The notes beneath the pieces are model-generated. The model did not search any database, was not told the DNA's origin, and saw only the letters and a list, made by a program, of their open reading frames with translations. This document shows, piece after piece, positions 42,068-52,656 of a DNA stretch of 64,000 nt. How positions within the stretch are numbered: position 1 is the first letter of the stretch; every line of letters starts with the position of its first letter. This DNA comes from Leptospira ellinghausenii (lineage in GTDB: Bacteria > Spirochaetota > Leptospiria > Leptospirales > Leptospiraceae), in assembly GCF_003114815.1 (NCBI RefSeq), contig NZ_BFAZ01000003.1:1-64000 (forward strand). Reading direction: 5' to 3'. Position numbers and translations under genes: made by a program.

Positions 42068-43678
42068 ATGAAATTTAATGAATTACCTTTCCACGAGTCT
42101 CTAAAGAAAGCCTTAGACAAAATCGGCTACACAGAGCTCACACCCATCCAAGCCAAATCCATCCCGTTCGCCATGGAAGGACATGACCTCACTGGTCTTG
42201 CCCAAACCGGAACCGGAAAAACGATGGCCTTTTTACTTCCCACTTTGCATAGACTTCTCTCTGCAGAGGAAGAGGAAGCACTTCCGTATGCACTTGTCCT
42301 CGCACCCACAAGAGAACTCACGATCCAAATCGCAGAAGAAGCAAAAAAATTACTCGAGTTTACCGACTTCGGTGTGGCTACCATCATCGGAGGAACTGAT
42401 TACAAATCGCAAGAACAAGCTCTTGGAAACAAAGCTTGTATCATCGTGGCAACTCCTGGTCGACTCATTGACTTTGTGAAAAACCATGGTCTCTCTTTGG
42501 AAAACATCAAAGTGGTGATCCTCGATGAAGCGGACAGAATGTTCGATATGGGCTTTGTGCAAGACCTCAAATACATCTTCCATAAATGTAAAAACAGAAA
42601 ACAGTCACTTCTCTTTAGTGCCACTCTCAGTTACGAAGTGGTACGACTTGCAAGCCGTTATTTGAACGAACCGATCGAAGTTCACATCAATCCTGAGAAA
42701 GTCATTACAGAAAGGATCGACCAAACTCTTTTGCACTTGGGGAGAGAAGAAAAACTTCCATACCTCGTCAATTCCTTGTTAAACTATCCAATCGAAGGTC
42801 TTGGGATCATTTTTACCAACTACAAAATGAATATCCCCAAAATTGTTTCTGTACTACGAAGATACGGAATCACTGCCACAGGACTTTCTTCGGAACTCGA
42901 CCAGAAAAAACGAATTCGTCTCCTTCGTGATTTTAAGGCAGGTAAGTACAAATACCTCATCGCAACAGATGTTGCTTCTCGAGGAATTGACATCGAAAAC
43001 ATCGATGTGGTTTATAATTATGACCTCCCACAAGATGCGGAAAACTATGTGCACCGAATTGGCCGTACAGCTCGTGCAGGGAGAAAAGGACAATCGATTG
43101 GCCTTTGTTCCGAAACAGATTATACAGAACTCGAACGCATTGAAAAGTATCTCAATTCGAAAATCCCAGTGGCGGAAATCAGAGAAGAGTATTTAGAATT
43201 CCCAACAGGTGAATTCACTCCTGTGTTTGCCGACGAAGTGATTCCTGGTGAAAAAAAATACCAAGACCGAGAACGTGGCGGAAAGGGTGGAAAACCAAGA
43301 CGGGGAGAACAGTCCGGACGAGGGGATCGCAGAGAACATGGTGGAGAGAGAGGCGAACATAGGTCAGGTGACAGAAATCGCCATAAAGGAAAATCGGGTG
43401 GACACCCACCAGCGAAGATGTCCCATCCAGATGGCCATAGTCATGCACACCCAAGTGATCACAAACACCCAGCGAAGATGACCCACCATGAATTCAAACA
43501 TGGCCACCATCCCAAAGATGGTAAGGGCAAACCCGGGCATAAGAAAAACCAACAGGGGAAATCTTTTCAAAAGAATGACCCAAGACGGAATCTCTTCGAT
43601 ATCAACGAAGTGAAACAATCCAAAAAACAGAAACAATCGATTTGGAAACGAATCCTTTCATTTTTCAAAAAAGATTAA
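42068..43678 (+). CDS. DEAD-box RNA helicase with His-rich C-terminal tail
   Basis: The 536-residue product has all helicase motifs in order: the Q motif (YTELTPIQAKSIP), AQTGTGKT, PTREL, DEAD, SAT, and HRIGRTARAG. The two RecA domains end near residue 375. The tail (about 395-515) is first rich in Gly and Arg and then in His and Lys (GHSHAHPSDHKHPAKMTHHEF), unlike the plain RGG tails of most relatives. It should remodel RNA in ribosome assembly or mRNA decay. Histidine-rich tails can bind metal, but no role is shown. It overlaps the amidase gene by 37 bp. Confidence 0.93.
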   Translation: MKFNELPFHESLKKALDKIGYTELTPIQAKSIPFAMEGHDLTGLAQTGTGKTMAFLLPTLHRLLSAEEEEALPYALVLAPTRELTIQIAEEAKKLLEFTDFGVATIIGGTDYKSQEQALGNKACIIVATPGRLIDFVKNHGLSLENIKVVILDEADRMFDMGFVQDLKYIFHKCKNRKQSLLFSATLSYEVVRLASRYLNEPIEVHINPEKVITERIDQTLLHLGREEKLPYLVNSLLNYPIEGLGIIFTNYKMNIPKIVSVLRRYGITATGLSSELDQKKRIRLLRDFKAGKYKYLIATDVASRGIDIENIDVVYNYDLPQDAENYVHRIGRTARAGRKGQSIGLCSETDYTELERIEKYLNSKIPVAEIREEYLEFPTGEFTPVFADEVIPGEKKYQDRERGGKGGKPRRGEQSGRGDRREHGGERGEHRSGDRNRHKGKSGGHPPAKMSHPDGHSHAHPSDHKHPAKMTHHEFKHGHHPKDGKGKPGHKKNQQGKSFQKNDPRRNLFDINEVKQSKKQKQSIWKRILSFFKKD

Positions 43679-44754
43679 TCCTTCTTTTACTGATTGTTTT
43701 CCCATGTCTCGTAAATGCTGAAGTCACAAAACTTCCGCTTTACGGGAAAGGGAATTATGTAGGTTTTTCAGATTTAAAAACCATTTTACCTGAACTTTCT
43801 ACCAAACTAAAGAAATACACCAATGTAGGTTCCATTTACACACCACAAGGGAATATCCAATTTCGCATTGGCAGTAGTTTTTACACCTTGGATGGTAAAA
43901 TTTATAAAATCCCAAAAGCCATTTTAAAGAAGGAGGAGGAAGTTTACCTTCCTCTTGATTTAGTGGAAACAATTTTACTCAATTTGATTGCATATGATGT
44001 GCGTTACCAATTCAAAGAATCAGAACTCATTGTCCTTGTGCCAAAGGAAACCATCCCCAAACGAAACTTAGGTGTAAAAGCCATCATCATTGATGCAGGG
44101 CATGGGGGAAAGGACCCTGGTACTTCGGATACGACTGGGTATGTTGAAAAAGAAGTAAGCCTTGGTGTTGCTCGTTATACCTATCTGTACTTACGGAAGT
44201 ATTACCCTGAAATTCGAGTGGAGATGGTGCGTAAAGACGATCGATTTGTGGAACTCGAAGACCGTTCAAAATTTGCCAATCGTGTATTGTCTGATACAAG
44301 AGATGTGATTTTTATCAGTTTCCATTGTAATGCTTCTCTTTCCGAAAAAGCTGCTGGGTTCGAAGTGTATTACCTCTCTCAAAGTCCGAGTACAGAAAAC
44401 GCAAGGGAAACTGCTCTCATCGAAAATCGGTATATTGGAAAACACAAAAATCCTGTGGTTTCGCAAATCCAGTCCCAAATGTTATCAAGTGTGACCCAAA
44501 GGCGTTCTAAAAAATTGGCAGATTCAGTCGCAAACCAATACGAAAAAGCCCTTAGCCCTGAAATTCCGGCTAGAGGAGTGAAAAAGGCAGATTTTTCCGT
44601 CTTGCGAGGAAGCCTTATGCCTGCTGTACTTGTGGAAATGGGGTATCTCACAAACCCTGAAGAAAGTAAAAAACTGCGAGATAAAACCTTCCAAAAGAAA
44701 ATTGCTCGGAGTGTCATTAAAGGAATTCATGAATACGCATCTGCAAAAGATTAA
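43642..44754 (+). CDS. N-acetylmuramoyl-L-alanine amidase (AmiC/Amidase_3 type)
   Basis: The 370-residue product starts at TTG within the helicase gene and has a signal peptide (KRLILLLLIVFPCLVNAE). An N-terminal AMIN-like part (about 28-140) precedes the zinc amidase domain: IIDAGHGGKDPG (first zinc His), VSLGVARYTYLYL, FISFHCNAS (third ligand) and LVEMGYLTNPEE (catalytic Glu). It cuts the stem peptide from muramic acid in the periplasm, as needed for cell separation and turnover. It overlaps by 26 bp a membrane-anchored GerM-like gene. Confidence 0.9.
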   Translation: METNPFIFQKRLILLLLIVFPCLVNAEVTKLPLYGKGNYVGFSDLKTILPELSTKLKKYTNVGSIYTPQGNIQFRIGSSFYTLDGKIYKIPKAILKKEEEVYLPLDLVETILLNLIAYDVRYQFKESELIVLVPKETIPKRNLGVKAIIIDAGHGGKDPGTSDTTGYVEKEVSLGVARYTYLYLRKYYPEIRVEMVRKDDRFVELEDRSKFANRVLSDTRDVIFISFHCNASLSEKAAGFEVYYLSQSPSTENARETALIENRYIGKHKNPVVSQIQSQMLSSVTQRRSKKLADSVANQYEKALSPEIPARGVKKADFSVLRGSLMPAVLVEMGYLTNPEESKKLRDKTFQKKIARSVIKGIHEYASAKD

Positions 44755-45556
44755 AGAGTTACTTAAGAACTATTGGGAATTTTTAAAAATCGTTTCCATT
44801 CGGTTTTATAAAATTGGAACAGGCGAAACCAAACTCACTCGTGATTTTATTTTTTTATTTGGTTCATGGTTTAGTTTACTTTTGTTTTTTAGTTTTTTCA
44901 TCTTAGCAGAACAAAATCCATTCCGATTGCTCGTTCCTTTCAAGTTGTATTCCTATCCTTCTTTAGACCATAGGGAATCCATCATTGTCTATATTTCCAA
45001 TGGAGAAGGGGAACAAATCCCAATCCACAGAAAGGTGTTAAAACAAGAGGAACCATCTGCTCTCATTTACCAAATTGTAGGTGAGGTTGGTGCACCACCT
45101 TATTTTGATTCGGTGGAAGCATTGGCAAAAGATGGGAAACTTTTTTCCCCTAAAAAACTTTTGGACATTCGGTTTGCGATCAAACAATCTTGGTTTCTTG
45201 ATCAAAATCAAAAATTGGTAATTGATTGGAATACAAATCGATTGGAGTCCATCATGGAAAAATACCGATTACCTCGCACCAAATCAGAAGATGATTCGGC
45301 CGATGCCGACGAAGAAAATTCCAATGCACCCGTTGACACCATCACTTATTACACTGGTAGTACGGAAACTGGTCCCAAAGAATCCGAAGAGGTTTTAAAT
45401 AAACGAAGGATCCAAGCAATGGATCAAACCTTACGTGCGTTAAATGCAAGTCTTTTTGAAAACTTTAAAGAAGTCAAAACCATCGAACATAAATTTTCAG
45501 GAAACCTCAATCCCGTTTACCAATGGGAAACCATTTCTCCTCTCGCCTCTCGTTAA
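44729..45556 (+). CDS. Membrane-anchored protein, possibly GerMN-like
   Basis: With the start at ATG 44729 (ribosome site AAAGGA) the product has 275 residues. It has one membrane segment (about 35-53, FLFGSWFSLLLFFSFFILA) and a periplasmic domain with ESIIVYISNGEGEQIPIHRKV. Then come ALIYQIVGEVGAPPYFDSV and LFSPKKLLDIRFAIKQSWFLDQNQKLVIDW, a strand order that resembles GerMN domains found near amidase genes. An acidic linker and a C-terminal helix follow. The assignment is tentative; the position after an amidase fits a cell-wall role. It is the last gene of the plus-strand run. Confidence 0.55.
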   Translation: MNTHLQKIKELLKNYWEFLKIVSIRFYKIGTGETKLTRDFIFLFGSWFSLLLFFSFFILAEQNPFRLLVPFKLYSYPSLDHRESIIVYISNGEGEQIPIHRKVLKQEEPSALIYQIVGEVGAPPYFDSVEALAKDGKLFSPKKLLDIRFAIKQSWFLDQNQKLVIDWNTNRLESIMEKYRLPRTKSEDDSADADEENSNAPVDTITYYTGSTETGPKESEEVLNKRRIQAMDQTLRALNASLFENFKEVKTIEHKFSGNLNPVYQWETISPLASR

Positions 45557-46732
<1,176 letters not shown>

Positions 46733-46835
46733 TTCACGTTAACGAGGTGAGTGGTTAGTGTAACTGAAGAGTTGTAATTAGATAATCAGCCGGCTTTCCC
46801 CTGCCAGGTGGCAAAATGAAAGCTCATCCTTGACA

Positions 46836-46880
46836 CCGGACAGGGATTGTCCGGCTAAGAACGAAAAAGAAACCGTTCTT
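46836..46880 (+). terminator. Two hairpins between the flagellin genes
   Basis: CCGGACA-GGGAT-TGTCCGG (46836-46854) is followed by AAGAACG-N10-CGTTCTT (46857-46880). Both stems are perfect. Neither has a T run, so they may act as transcript stabilisers or attenuators that set the ratio of the two flagellin messages rather than as simple terminators. Confidence 0.5.
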
Positions 46881-46906
46881 GGTTATACACAAAGGAGTGT
46901 AGGCCA

Positions 46907-47755
46907 ATGATTATCAATCACAACATGAGTGCGATCCAATCACATCGTGCTCTCAAGTTTACACAATGGGATGTAGATAAGACCATGAGGAACCTCTCCA
47001 CTGGGCAAAGGATTAACCTTGCCGGTGATGATGCTTCTGGTCTTGCTGTTTCGGAAAAACTACGAACACAAATTCGTGGTTTACGTCAGGCAGAAAGGAA
47101 TACGGAAGATGGACTTAGTTTCATCCAGACTGCAGAGGGTTACCTTGACCAGTCGGCTGAAATCATCCAACGAATCCGAACCTTGGCGATCCAGACTTCG
47201 AACGGAATCTACACACCTGAGGACAGGCAACTCGTGCAGGTAGAAGTATCTGCGCTGGTGGATGAGATCGATCGAATTGCTTCCCAAGCAGAGTTCAATA
47301 AAATGAAACTGTTTGAAGGAGACTTCGCTCGAAAGTCAACGAAAGCATCGATGTGGTTTCACATGGGAGCAAACGCAAAGCAAAGAGAGCGTTTCTACAT
47401 TGGAACTATGACTTCGAAAGCTCTTAAGATGTCAGAAGGGGCAATTAAAATTGCACTCTCTACACCTGGAAAAGCAGACGAAGCGATTGCAAAAGCGGAC
47501 TTCGCCTTGAACAAGATCATGAAGCAGAGAGCAGATATGGGAGCTTATCAAAATAGGCTCGAAAGTACTGCAAAAGGCCTCATGGGTGCATACGAAAATA
47601 TGCAAGCATCCGAATCAAGGATTAGGGACGCAGATATGGCTGAGGAAATGGTAGCGCTCACGACGAAACAAATTCTCGTGCAAAGCGGTACGGCAATGCT
47701 AGCGCAAGCCAGCCTCAGACCAAATTCTGTACTACGACTTTTGAATAACGCTTAA
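46907..47755 (+). CDS. flaB: Flagellin, FlaB type (second tandem copy)
   Basis: The 282-residue product has the same layout as the gene before it ([48 protein letters not shown], and [31 protein letters not shown]). The two copies are similar throughout but differ in the centre. It is preceded by AAAGGAG at 46892-46898 and two hairpins in the 174-bp gap. Together the two should form part of the core of the endoflagellum. Confidence 0.95.
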   Translation: MIINHNMSAIQSHRALKFTQWDVDKTMRNLSTGQRINLAGDDASGLAVSEKLRTQIRGLRQAERNTEDGLSFIQTAEGYLDQSAEIIQRIRTLAIQTSNGIYTPEDRQLVQVEVSALVDEIDRIASQAEFNKMKLFEGDFARKSTKASMWFHMGANAKQRERFYIGTMTSKALKMSEGAIKIALSTPGKADEAIAKADFALNKIMKQRADMGAYQNRLESTAKGLMGAYENMQASESRIRDADMAEEMVALTTKQILVQSGTAMLAQASLRPNSVLRLLNNA

Positions 47756-47788
47756 GTTGTAGAAGGCAAGAGTTGCCTTAAGACGGTT

Positions 47789-47828
47789 GCCTCTTCTCGA
47801 AGGAAACTTTGAGGAGGGGCTTTTTTAT
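47789..47828 (+). terminator. Terminator after the second flagellin gene
   Basis: GCCTCTTCTC pairs, with GU pairs, with GAGGAGGGGC, followed by TTTTTTATTG. A smaller hairpin, AAGGCAAGAGTTGCCTT, lies just before it. Confidence 0.75.
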
Positions 47829-47832
47829 TGTT

Positions 47833-48210
47833 TCACTTATAATGATAATAGTGATTGGGGTCATCCCACTTTGCCTGTTCTATTGCATTGAGTTTGTTAA
47901 TGGTGTTTAAGTCATTTTTCATTGCAGTTGTATTTCCTAAGGCATTTTGTATTTTCGCACGTAATTCTAGTGCAGGGATAAAGTCTTTCATTAGTTCCAA
48001 TGCACGATTACAGTGAGAAAGAGCTTTTTCATAATCTTTATTCTCAAATAAGATTTCTGCCATTGTATTCCAGACCCCATGAGTGAAGGAAGGATCTACC
48101 ATGGATAAGTATTCTCGATAAAGAGTTAGAGCTGTTTCATAGGATCCTTTTTCTTTTTCTTCTCTCGCCTTATCTAAGGTTGCCAGAGCTTTTTTTGCGT
48201 CCACTTTCAT
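47833..48210 (-). CDS. Small TPR protein
   Basis: The ATG at 48208-48210 is preferred over an upstream TTG, giving 125 residues. Three tetratricopeptide units are visible (AREEKEKGSYETALTLYREYLSM, NTMAEILFENKDYEKALSHCNRALEL and ALELRAKIQNALGNTTAMKNDL). No signal peptide or membrane segment is present, so it is a cytoplasmic protein-interaction module. It converges on the flagellin terminator. A flagellar link is possible from position but unsupported otherwise. Confidence 0.75.
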   Translation of the reverse strand: MKVDAKKALATLDKAREEKEKGSYETALTLYREYLSMVDPSFTHGVWNTMAEILFENKDYEKALSHCNRALELMKDFIPALELRAKIQNALGNTTAMKNDLNTINKLNAIEQAKWDDPNHYYHYK

Positions 48211-48431
48211 CAGTGATTCATAGTATACAGTTTCCAACAAATGTCAACATTCACTCTTCATTTTTTCCATCGAATGAACATTCTTCCATTGCAGGTCTTA
48301 TTGGAAGTCTCCAAAAATCATTTAACTACAATTTTATGCAGACAATCATTGGAAATCTTAAAAATCAAAAAGAATCATTTTGAAAAAAGGTTGAATCCGT
48401 TTTGTTTTTAAGGTGATACTGATCAATTACA

Positions 48432-49724
48432 ATGAAATGGATATACCTTTTACTCGGAGACCCAAAAAAACACTCACTCGAACATCGGTTATTTAATACA
48501 GTATCCCTTGTAAATGGAGTATTAAATTTACTGGGAGTTTTTGGCGTTTTGTACTTAGAGAATTATTTGATTCTCATCTGTCTGAATGTGGGTTCTGGGT
48601 TTCTCATGCTTGTCATGTACTACTTAAGCCGAGTCAAAAGTATCTACTTCATTTTGTATTGGCCTTTTAACTTAACGATTTTGTTTTATCTTGCATCGAT
48701 GTGGTTTTTTAATGGCGGATCCATTGGTGGGAATCATTATTATTTGATTCCATCGCTTGTGATTGCACTGATCCTCATTCGGAATCATAATATATGGATT
48801 GTTTATTCTATTTATATTGGTGTCTCTGCTTCTCTCTATACAGTGGAATACTTTCACAAAGATTGGGTCACAGGGTATGCCACTGAAATGGATCGGTATA
48901 TGGATGCTGGTGGAAATTATTTATTCGTACAAATTCTGACTGGGATTTTGATATTTATCCTAAGTCGTAATTTGAATATAGAGAGAAAAAAATCAGAAGC
49001 CTTACTTCTCAATATCCTTCCAGAACCCATTGCCGATGAATTAAAAAGAGAAGCAAGAGTTGTACCAAAACGGTTCGAAAAAACTTCCGTACTATTTTGT
49101 GATATGGTTGGGTTTACCAAAATTGCAGAGACTATGAATGCTGAAGTTTTAGTCCACGAACTCGACCAAATCTTTCGTGCTTTTGATCGTATCTGTAAAG
49201 AAAATCGAATGGAAAAAATCAAAACCATAGGTGATGCTTATATGGCAGTTGGTGGAATTCCAAACGAAAATACTACGAATGCCGTAGATGCAGTGTTATG
49301 TGGTCTTGGGTTCCAGTCATATATGGCAGAACAAAAAGAAATCCATCAATTGCATGGTAGAGTTTTTTGGGAAATCCGATTGGGAATCCATATTGGACCA
49401 CTTGTTGCAGGTGTAGTCGGTAGTGATAAGTTTGTCTATGATGTTTGGGGTGATACAGTAAATACAGCAAGTAGGCTCGAGAGTAGTGGTGTTGTTGCCG
49501 AAGTGAATATTTCGCGTTCCGTTTATGAAGAAGTCCAAAAAATCTTCGAATGTGAACCAAGAGGTTTTGTTTCGATCAAAAACAAAGCAGACATTGAAAT
49601 GTATTTGGTGAAGGGATTTTTACCTGAATATGCAAGTCCCATCGACTCCAAACTTCCCAACGAATTATTCCAAAGGCTTTATAAAACGGGTGCTTTGTTT
49701 TATACAAATGAAGTTGAATCATAA
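48432..49724 (+). CDS. Membrane-bound class III adenylate/guanylate cyclase
   Basis: The 430-residue product has six hydrophobic segments (about residues 22-185). A helix and a full class III cyclase domain follow: VLFCDMVGFTKIAETM (metal Asp), IKTIGDAYMAVGG (second metal Asp), LGIHIGPLVAGVVG and VWGDTVNTASRLES (with Asn-x3-Arg of the transition state). It should make cyclic AMP or cGMP in response to a membrane signal; Leptospira have many such cyclases. The substrate specificity residues were not resolved. An alpha/beta hydrolase gene overlaps its end. Confidence 0.9.
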   Translation: MKWIYLLLGDPKKHSLEHRLFNTVSLVNGVLNLLGVFGVLYLENYLILICLNVGSGFLMLVMYYLSRVKSIYFILYWPFNLTILFYLASMWFFNGGSIGGNHYYLIPSLVIALILIRNHNIWIVYSIYIGVSASLYTVEYFHKDWVTGYATEMDRYMDAGGNYLFVQILTGILIFILSRNLNIERKKSEALLLNILPEPIADELKREARVVPKRFEKTSVLFCDMVGFTKIAETMNAEVLVHELDQIFRAFDRICKENRMEKIKTIGDAYMAVGGIPNENTTNAVDAVLCGLGFQSYMAEQKEIHQLHGRVFWEIRLGIHIGPLVAGVVGSDKFVYDVWGDTVNTASRLESSGVVAEVNISRSVYEEVQKIFECEPRGFVSIKNKADIEMYLVKGFLPEYASPIDSKLPNELFQRLYKTGALFYTNEVES

Positions 49725-50580
49725 CCGAATCCCTTTGCTCCTGGCGGATTCTAAAAAATGGATCCAAATGGTAATTTGGATCCAGGTAATGTTTCTCCAA
49801 TGTGTTCCGCATCTAGAAGGAAAGGAGAAGATCGAGAAATTTACAATTCAAACGAAAGAAGGAAACATATTTACTCTATCGAATGATTGCCAATCGAAGT
49901 CAAAATTAATGGTCTTTGTTCATGGGTCTCCTGGAAATGGTTCCGATTTTTTGCCTTATTTGGAAGATAAGGATTTCCAAACTCATTTTTGTATGTTGTC
50001 TCCTGATCGGCTTGGATTTGGCTTATCAGAACAAGAGGAATTTATTGCCAGTCTGAATGCCCAAGGTAAAGTTATTTCGGAAATGATCCAATCGTTTATA
50101 GAGAACCAAAAACTGGCAGTGACTTCCATTATCATTGTTGGACATTCTTATGGAGGACCCGTTTCTATGAAGTCCTTCCTCTTACTAAGTGAAAATTTAA
50201 AAAAGAATGGAAAGGTTTTTTTAATCTCGGCACCAATGGATCCCATATATGAAGAACTTAGATTTTATAATCATCTTGCAAAGAGTGCTATCGTTGAATG
50301 GATTTTGCCCAAGTCTTGGGTGCGAAGTAACGAAGAAATGTTCCAATTAAAACAAGACTTAATCGGTTTGGGACTTGAATTGAGACAATCTCAGGTTCCG
50401 GTTGTCATGATCCACGGCGATTCGGATGGGCTAGTCCCTTGGGAACACACAAGATTTTTGAATCATGAATCATACAAAGGTGGATCAAAAGTGTATCTTC
50501 TTTCGGGAGGGAGTCATTTTATCCCTTGGACAAGGTTTTCTGAAATCAAATCAATTGTATTCAAAGAGGTCTCCTTATGA
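49708..50580 (+). CDS. Alpha/beta hydrolase
   Basis: Starting at ATG 49708, which overlaps the cyclase stop, the product has 290 residues. A later ATG at 49768 would give a lipoprotein-like start (VIWIQVMFLQC) and may be the real one. The hydrolase core is complete: VHGSPGNGSDF (oxyanion region), IVGHSYGGP (nucleophile Ser), MIHGDSDGLVPW (Asp) and GGSHFIP (His). The substrate is unknown. Its stop overlaps the start of a DoxX gene by 4 bp. Confidence 0.8.
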   Translation: MKLNHNRIPLLLADSKKWIQMVIWIQVMFLQCVPHLEGKEKIEKFTIQTKEGNIFTLSNDCQSKSKLMVFVHGSPGNGSDFLPYLEDKDFQTHFCMLSPDRLGFGLSEQEEFIASLNAQGKVISEMIQSFIENQKLAVTSIIIVGHSYGGPVSMKSFLLLSENLKKNGKVFLISAPMDPIYEELRFYNHLAKSAIVEWILPKSWVRSNEEMFQLKQDLIGLGLELRQSQVPVVMIHGDSDGLVPWEHTRFLNHESYKGGSKVYLLSGGSHFIPWTRFSEIKSIVFKEVSL

Positions 50581-50984
50581 AATTAATTCTATTCCATCCT
50601 TATAGTTTTTATATCGCTAGAACATTGATTGTTCTGATCATAGGACAAACTTTATATTTTAAATTTACTGGTTCAGAAGAATCTAAGTACATCTTTACTG
50701 TTCTTGCGATGGAACCGTGGGGGAGAATCGGTTTGGCGATTTTAGAAACCATTTGTATTATACTCCTATTGTTCCCACGTTTGGTTTGGTTAGGCGCGCT
50801 ATTGGCATCAAATCTAATGTTAGGTGCAATTTTATCTCATTTAGTGTTTTTGGGCATTGTTGTCCACAATGATGGTGGATTACTTTTTATTTTAGCCCTT
50901 GTTGTATTCCTATTGTCTCTGTATGTTGTGTACTATGAGAGAAATAAAATTCCTTATCTTAGGGACTTTTTTCCAATCGACTGA
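50577..50984 (+). CDS. DoxX-like membrane protein
   Basis: The 135-residue product has four hydrophobic segments (YIARTLIVLIIGQTLYFKF, IGLAILETICIILLLF, LGALLASNLMLGAILSHL, GLLFILALVVFLLSLYVV) with the LYFKFTG and ETICI patterns of DoxX-like four-helix proteins. These are linked to redox stress in some bacteria; the biochemical role is not settled. It is coupled to the hydrolase gene by an ATGA overlap, and its end overlaps by 26 bp the end of the oppositely directed DedA fusion gene. Confidence 0.75.
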   Translation: MKLILFHPYSFYIARTLIVLIIGQTLYFKFTGSEESKYIFTVLAMEPWGRIGLAILETICIILLLFPRLVWLGALLASNLMLGAILSHLVFLGIVVHNDGGLLFILALVVFLLSLYVVYYERNKIPYLRDFFPID

Positions 50985-52599
50985 ATTTTTTTCGGTACTC
51001 GTTGTGATTTCTAATCAATTGGAACAATTTTCCATATGGGTAAAAATGAATTCCTTTTTTGTAGTTTTGGTACCCAATCTCAAAGATGAATCTCCATTGA
51101 TTCCATAAAATGGAATAACTTTGTCTGATTGAAAACTTGGGATCATATAAATTGGTAGATTCGCTTGTCACTCCATTCAGTTCAATGATTTTAAATCCTT
51201 TTCCTTCTTGGAATTTTTTTACATCATGAAACCGTATATCAAACCTACCGAAATAGAATCCTTTTGTCCTGTCTCCTATTTTGATCAATTCTGTTTTTAG
51301 TTTATTTGTGAGGAGATAACCTCCGTCCTGGAACATACAACCTTGGATATGGTTTCCAATGGAACCAATCCTTTGTTTTTCTCCAAGTGGTATGATTTGC
51401 TGTAATTTTCCAAAATTGTGTTTTTTATGAGTTTCCATTTGGAAACGGAATCTGGGATGATTTTCGATCAATGATTCTAATGTTGAAATTCCATCTCCAA
51501 TGATTTCAGGAAACACTTTGTCAGTCACAGAAAAAATCATTCCTCGTGAATCATTGGGATACCTGCAGTAAAAAATCCCTACTTCAAATGGTCCTTCGAT
51601 CCATTCTTGTAATAACCAATCGATAGGATAGTTGTGTAAAACTTGTTTGAGTTCACTCATAGTATGGATTTTTTGTACCAAAAAGCCTCTTTCGCCTTTG
51701 TCTGGTTTTGCGATAATTGGAAACTTGATTTTGTTTTTGGTAAGCCACTGTTTGATCAATCTTTCTGGATCTTCTATGCTAGAAGAGACCAAATATGATT
51801 TGGCTATGTACTTGTTTGGAATGAGGTTTAAGATATCGTATTTCGATTCACCAGCGATCCCTGAGGCGATGATCCCTGGATTTGTCGCTGTGAGATATCG
51901 TATTCCTCTATAACGAACGGCCAAATAGATGACATAAGGTAGGAGTGGAAGATAAAAGAGAGAACTTGGCCAAAATTCCAATTGAGATAATTTACTCCAT
52001 TGGAGTAAAAAATTTTTTCTCTTTTCGGGAATGAGAATCGTTTGGAAAAAAAGATAGAACCCATAAAAACTAAGTCCAATTCCAATACTCGTCCATAAAT
52101 TAGATTGGTTGAAATAATACTCACTGATCCATTTTCCATAATAAAATACCAAGGATACGAATAGAGTGGTCCAAACCAAAACAGCAAAAAAACTACTCCA
52201 TACAAAAACGAGAAATGGCATTTTAAAATACCCACTTAATAGGTAAAGGGGTAACCTAGTACCCGGTAAAAAACGAGAAATCATCACCGAAAGACTAAAC
52301 TTTGATTGCCAATGTTTGTAAAGAGTTTGTGAACTAATTTTAGATTCCCAGTTTTGTATGAGTTTCCATAATTTTAAATACGATCCAAAAAAGAATCCCA
52401 CCAAATAAAGAAGTAAATCACCTACAAAGATTCCGAGTCCAGTCACAATGATTGCATGTACTAATTGAAGTTTTCCTTCTTTCGCAAGTAAACCAGAGGT
52501 GATACAGGTTAAGTCTTCTGATACAAAGGTAGAAAAAAAGAGGATTAGAAATAAATTTCCCACTACAGACGAATTTAGTATTTTTTTGGAATTGGTCAA
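50959..52599 (-). CDS. Fusion of a DedA-family membrane domain with an ATP-grasp domain
   Basis: The 546-residue product starts with a DedA/SNARE-associated domain (about 10-190), with GIFVGDLLLYLVGFFFG and SRFLPGTRLPLYLLSGYFKMPF, the motifs of flippase-like DedA proteins. A further membrane segment lies near 215-230. The remainder is an ATP-grasp ligase domain: FPIIAKPDKGERGFLV (ATP-binding Lys), WLLQEWIEGPFEVGIFYCRYP, and YFGRFDIRFHD with IIELNGVTSE (metal acids). It may couple a ligase reaction to lipid or wall-precursor transport, which is a guess. ATP-grasp enzymes of this kind join a carboxylate to an amine. Confidence 0.8.
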   Translation of the reverse strand: MTNSKKILNSSVVGNLFLILFFSTFVSEDLTCITSGLLAKEGKLQLVHAIIVTGLGIFVGDLLLYLVGFFFGSYLKLWKLIQNWESKISSQTLYKHWQSKFSLSVMISRFLPGTRLPLYLLSGYFKMPFLVFVWSSFFAVLVWTTLFVSLVFYYGKWISEYYFNQSNLWTSIGIGLSFYGFYLFFQTILIPEKRKNFLLQWSKLSQLEFWPSSLFYLPLLPYVIYLAVRYRGIRYLTATNPGIIASGIAGESKYDILNLIPNKYIAKSYLVSSSIEDPERLIKQWLTKNKIKFPIIAKPDKGERGFLVQKIHTMSELKQVLHNYPIDWLLQEWIEGPFEVGIFYCRYPNDSRGMIFSVTDKVFPEIIGDGISTLESLIENHPRFRFQMETHKKHNFGKLQQIIPLGEKQRIGSIGNHIQGCMFQDGGYLLTNKLKTELIKIGDRTKGFYFGRFDIRFHDVKKFQEGKGFKIIELNGVTSESTNLYDPKFSIRQSYSILWNQWRFIFEIGYQNYKKGIHFYPYGKLFQLIRNHNEYRKKFSRLEKSP

Positions 52600-52656
52600 T
52601 TGAAATCATATTTTTAATGTTTGCATCCAAACTTCTTATTTGATGACTTAATCCAA

